A stretch of 64,000 nt of DNA from Selaginella tamariscina. Lineage: Eukaryota; Streptophyta; Lycopodiopsida; Selaginellales; Selaginellaceae. A program made the position numbers and the translations under genes. The DNA is taken from positions 1 through 64,000 of the forward strand of contig PUQB01000463.1 of NCBI GenBank assembly GCA_003024785.1. The letters run 5' to 3'. The notes beneath the pieces are model-generated. The model worked only from the letters and a program-made list of their open reading frames with translations, was not told where the DNA came from and ran no database searches. Positions 61,826 to 64,000 of the stretch are shown one piece after another (position 1 is the stretch's first letter; the number at the start of each line of letters is the position of its first letter).

Positions 61826-61833
61826 CTATATAA
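61826..61833 (+). promoter_or_regulatory. Possible TATA box of plus-strand permease
   Basis: 'ctatataa' about 55 bases before the ATG at 61885, in a pyrimidine-rich stretch. Given the AT-rich setting this is only plausible. Confidence 0.45.
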
Positions 61834-61884
61834 CTTCCCACACATTTCCCCTTTTCTTGTTAAGGGTGTAAAGGGCAAATTGAA

Positions 61885-63780
61885 ATGGCTGTGGGTGTGT
61901 ATGACGATGATCAACGGCTCTCCCATGCCGAGAATGGCATGGATACTCTGAAGAACGCAAATGTGGACGATGATGGTCGCCCTGCTCGAACTGGTATATA
62001 TATATAAACTTTGATGTAATTCTTAAAAAATCTGCTTTGTATTGCTTATAGGAACGGTATGGACTGCCTCTGCTCATGTGGTAACGGCTGTGATCGGCTC
62101 TGGAGTGCTCTCTCTTGCGTGGAGTATGGCTCAGATTGGTTGGATTGCTGGCCCGATTGTTCTGATGATATTCGCGTTCATAACGTATTTCACTTCCATC
62201 CTTCTGGCCGACTGCTACCGTTCGCCGGACCCGGCTACCGGCAAGCGTAACTACCGGTACAAGGACGCGGTTAAAGCAAACCTGGGTAGGCATTCTTGTT
62301 GTGGGGTTTTCGGATGTCTCCCTGTCTTACTTACTGTTGTTGTTGTCTTCAGGTGAAATCCAGCTGTGGTGTTGTGCACTGGTGCAGTACAGTAACTTGA
62401 TGGGAACTGCCATTGGATACACTATTACAGCCTCTATAAGCATGGTGTAGTGTTTTAACATCTTAATTTTTTTTTTTTCTTATTTATTTATTAATTTTTT
62501 TTTAATTTTTTTTTTACAGGGCAATAAACAGGTCGGACTGCTTTCATATTAAAGGACATAACGGGACTGTAACACCTCTAACAACTTATATATGGCACTG
62601 TTTGGAGTTGTAGAAATACTTCTTTCACAAATACCAAACTTTCATAATCTATGGTGGCTGTCCATTGTAGCAGCGGTCATGTCCTTCTCGTACTCCGGTA
62701 TAGGACTCGGACTCGGCATCAGTAAGGTTATCGGTAAGTTTAATATTAATTATTAATTGATTAAATAATTAATTATTAAATATATTTTTGCAGAAAATGG
62801 GCATTTCTTGGGCAGCACAACTGGTATGCCAATAGGGACTGTCACAAAAGCTCGGAAGATCTGGAGAGTGTTCCAAGCACTTGGAAACATAGCGTTTGCA
62901 TATTCTTTTTCGACAGTTCTTATAGAAATCCAGGTAAATTAATTAAAAAATAAATTAATTATATTAATATAATAAATATTTAATATTATTTTTTTATACA
63001 GGACACGATTAAATCACCACCGGCGGAGAATCAAACAATGAAGAAGGCCACATTCGTTGGGATAATTACTACTACTGCGTTCTACATGTCCGTCGGCTGC
63101 TTTGGATACGCTGCGTTCGGTAACAAGGCTCCGGGCAACCTCCTTACTGGATTTGGTAAGTTTTTTTAATATTAATATCATTTTTATTTATTATAAAATA
63201 ATTAATAATTTAATGTGCAGGGTTTTACGATCCTTTCTGGTTGGTTGACTTCGCAAACGCATGCATTGTTGTTCACCTCGTTGGAGCTTACCAGGTGTGT
63301 GCGTGCGTGCGCGTGTGTATATGTGTGTGTGAGAGATACTAATAGCTCTCGGTTCTTCAGGTATTCAGTCAGCCCATATTCGAGTTTGTAGAGTCCACAG
63401 CGGGAAACAGATGGCCAAAGTCGAGCCTCATACACCGGGAATATTCAATGGATATTCCGCTGCTGGGGAGGATGTCCGTTAACGTCTTCCGTCTGATATG
63501 GAGGACAATGTTCGTCATCTTCACCACGCTGGTCGCCATGTTGTTACCGTTTTTTAACGACATAGTCGGACTGATCGGAGCCATTGGATTCTGGCCGTTA
63601 ACTGTGTACTTCCCCATAGAGATGTTTATTAGACAGAGGAAGATACAGCCGTGGAGCGGTACGTGGTTAGCTCTTAAGGCGGTCAGCGCGCTATGCTTAA
63701 TGATCTCCATTGCCGCCGGGTTGGGCTCTATTGAGGGTGTTTTACACGACCTGCAGAACTACACACCGTTTAAAAACTAG
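61885..63780 (+). CDS. AAP: Amino-acid permease (AAP family), plus strand
   Basis: Plasma-membrane H+/amino-acid symporter. Exons: 61885-61993, 62052-62285, 62353-62446, 62520-62733, 62794-62933, 63002-63155, 63221-63294 and 63361-63780 (GT-AG). Start MAVGVYDDDQRLSHAENG, an acidic cytosolic tail. Then TASAHVVTAVIGSGVLSLAW, GPIVLMIFAFITYFTSILLA, LADCYRSPDPATGKRNYRY, VQYSNLMGTAIGYTITASIS, WWLSIVAAVMSFSYSGIGLG, LGNIAFAYSFSTVLIEIQ, FGYAAFGNKAPGNLLTGFG, LVDFANACIVVHLVGAYQ, and the last exon with WRTMFVIFTTLVAMLLPFF, GFWPLTVYFPIEMF and the tail LQNYTPFKN. An extra TA in the run at 62586-62592 breaks the frame in exon 4. Without it the protein is 478 residues, the usual AAP length. Introns are short (58-74 bp) and AT-rich. 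Confidence 0.93.
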
Positions 63781-64000
63781 CTATTAGTTAAGTTAATCTT
63801 GTTAAGTACAGAAACTTAGGATTGTCTATGTACGTGTACCATATAGATTCAACAAAGCTATGCTTATCGTCTTTATGTGCTCCACACACACACACACGCA
63901 CGCACGCACGACCTTCAGAACTACACACCGTTTAAAACTTTATTAGTAAAGTTAATCTTGTTAAGTGCAGAAACTCAGGATTGTCTATGTACGTGTACCA
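63745..64000 (+). repeat. Tandem duplication of the permease 3' end
   Basis: 63745-63840 (last codons, stop and 3' flank) recurs at 63907-64000 with a few changes, an offset of 162 bp. In the second copy the stop codon region is altered (tttaaaacttt). A (CA)n/(CGCA)n run at 63882-63909 lies at the junction. The second copy continues past the window edge. Confidence 0.85.

Overview
This is nuclear DNA of a land plant, most likely a flowering plant. The cellular genes are plant families: alpha-expansins (EXPA), a Euonymus-lectin (EUL) type lectin, plant amino-acid permeases (AAP), a chloroplast-type DnaJ, an SBT2-like subtilase remnant, and a cytosolic uS11/RPS14 gene with its first intron directly after the ATG. 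Genes have many small GT-AG introns. The rest is Ty3/gypsy retrotransposon sequence and AT-rich DNA full of (TG)n, (CA)n, (GA)n and (TA)n tracts. I cannot name the species.

Layout. 1-3512: a rearranged Ty3 element whose gag runs head-to-head against its pol. 3513-12800: old repeats, an SBT2-like subtilase pseudogene (6415-7470), a possible hAT remnant and a decayed Ty3 element (9480-11410). 12800-18330: expansins A and B, both frameshifted, interleaved with scraps of EUL-lectin and subtilase genes. 18997-23869: the housekeeping core, with RPS14 (minus) and a chloroplast DnaJ (plus) sharing a promoter of about 230 bp. 24445-27952: an EUL lectin gene and expansin C, both minus. 28000-42000: a large imperfect inverted repeat that continues into expansin C on the left and expansin D on the right. 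Near its centre lies an old minus-strand Ty3 element (30521-39716), itself interrupted by a younger complete Ty3 element (31889-37517, 5-bp target duplication GTTGC). 45930-50530: a fourth Ty3 element, minus strand, with both LTRs. 53740-63780: two divergent amino-acid permease genes.

How the genes relate. EXPA (wall loosening), EUL lectin (carbohydrate binding, here with a signal peptide) and SBT2 subtilase (extracellular protease) all act outside the plasma membrane. Their fragments recur together, which suggests an ancestral EXPA-EUL-SBT block that was copied, inverted and eroded. The expansins carry an unusual His/Tyr/Gly-rich segment between the leader and the GH45-like domain, and their promoters share an ACGTG-rich repeat. 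RPS14, DnaJ and the two permeases are separate, mostly intact genes.

Several otherwise good genes carry one small indel in a homopolymer or AT-dinucleotide run (DnaJ, both permeases), and the EUL lectin carries two small indels in its last exon. These may be consensus errors rather than true inactivation. Expansins A, B and D have too many lesions for that explanation alone. I found no CRISPR array, rRNA or intact tRNA gene.
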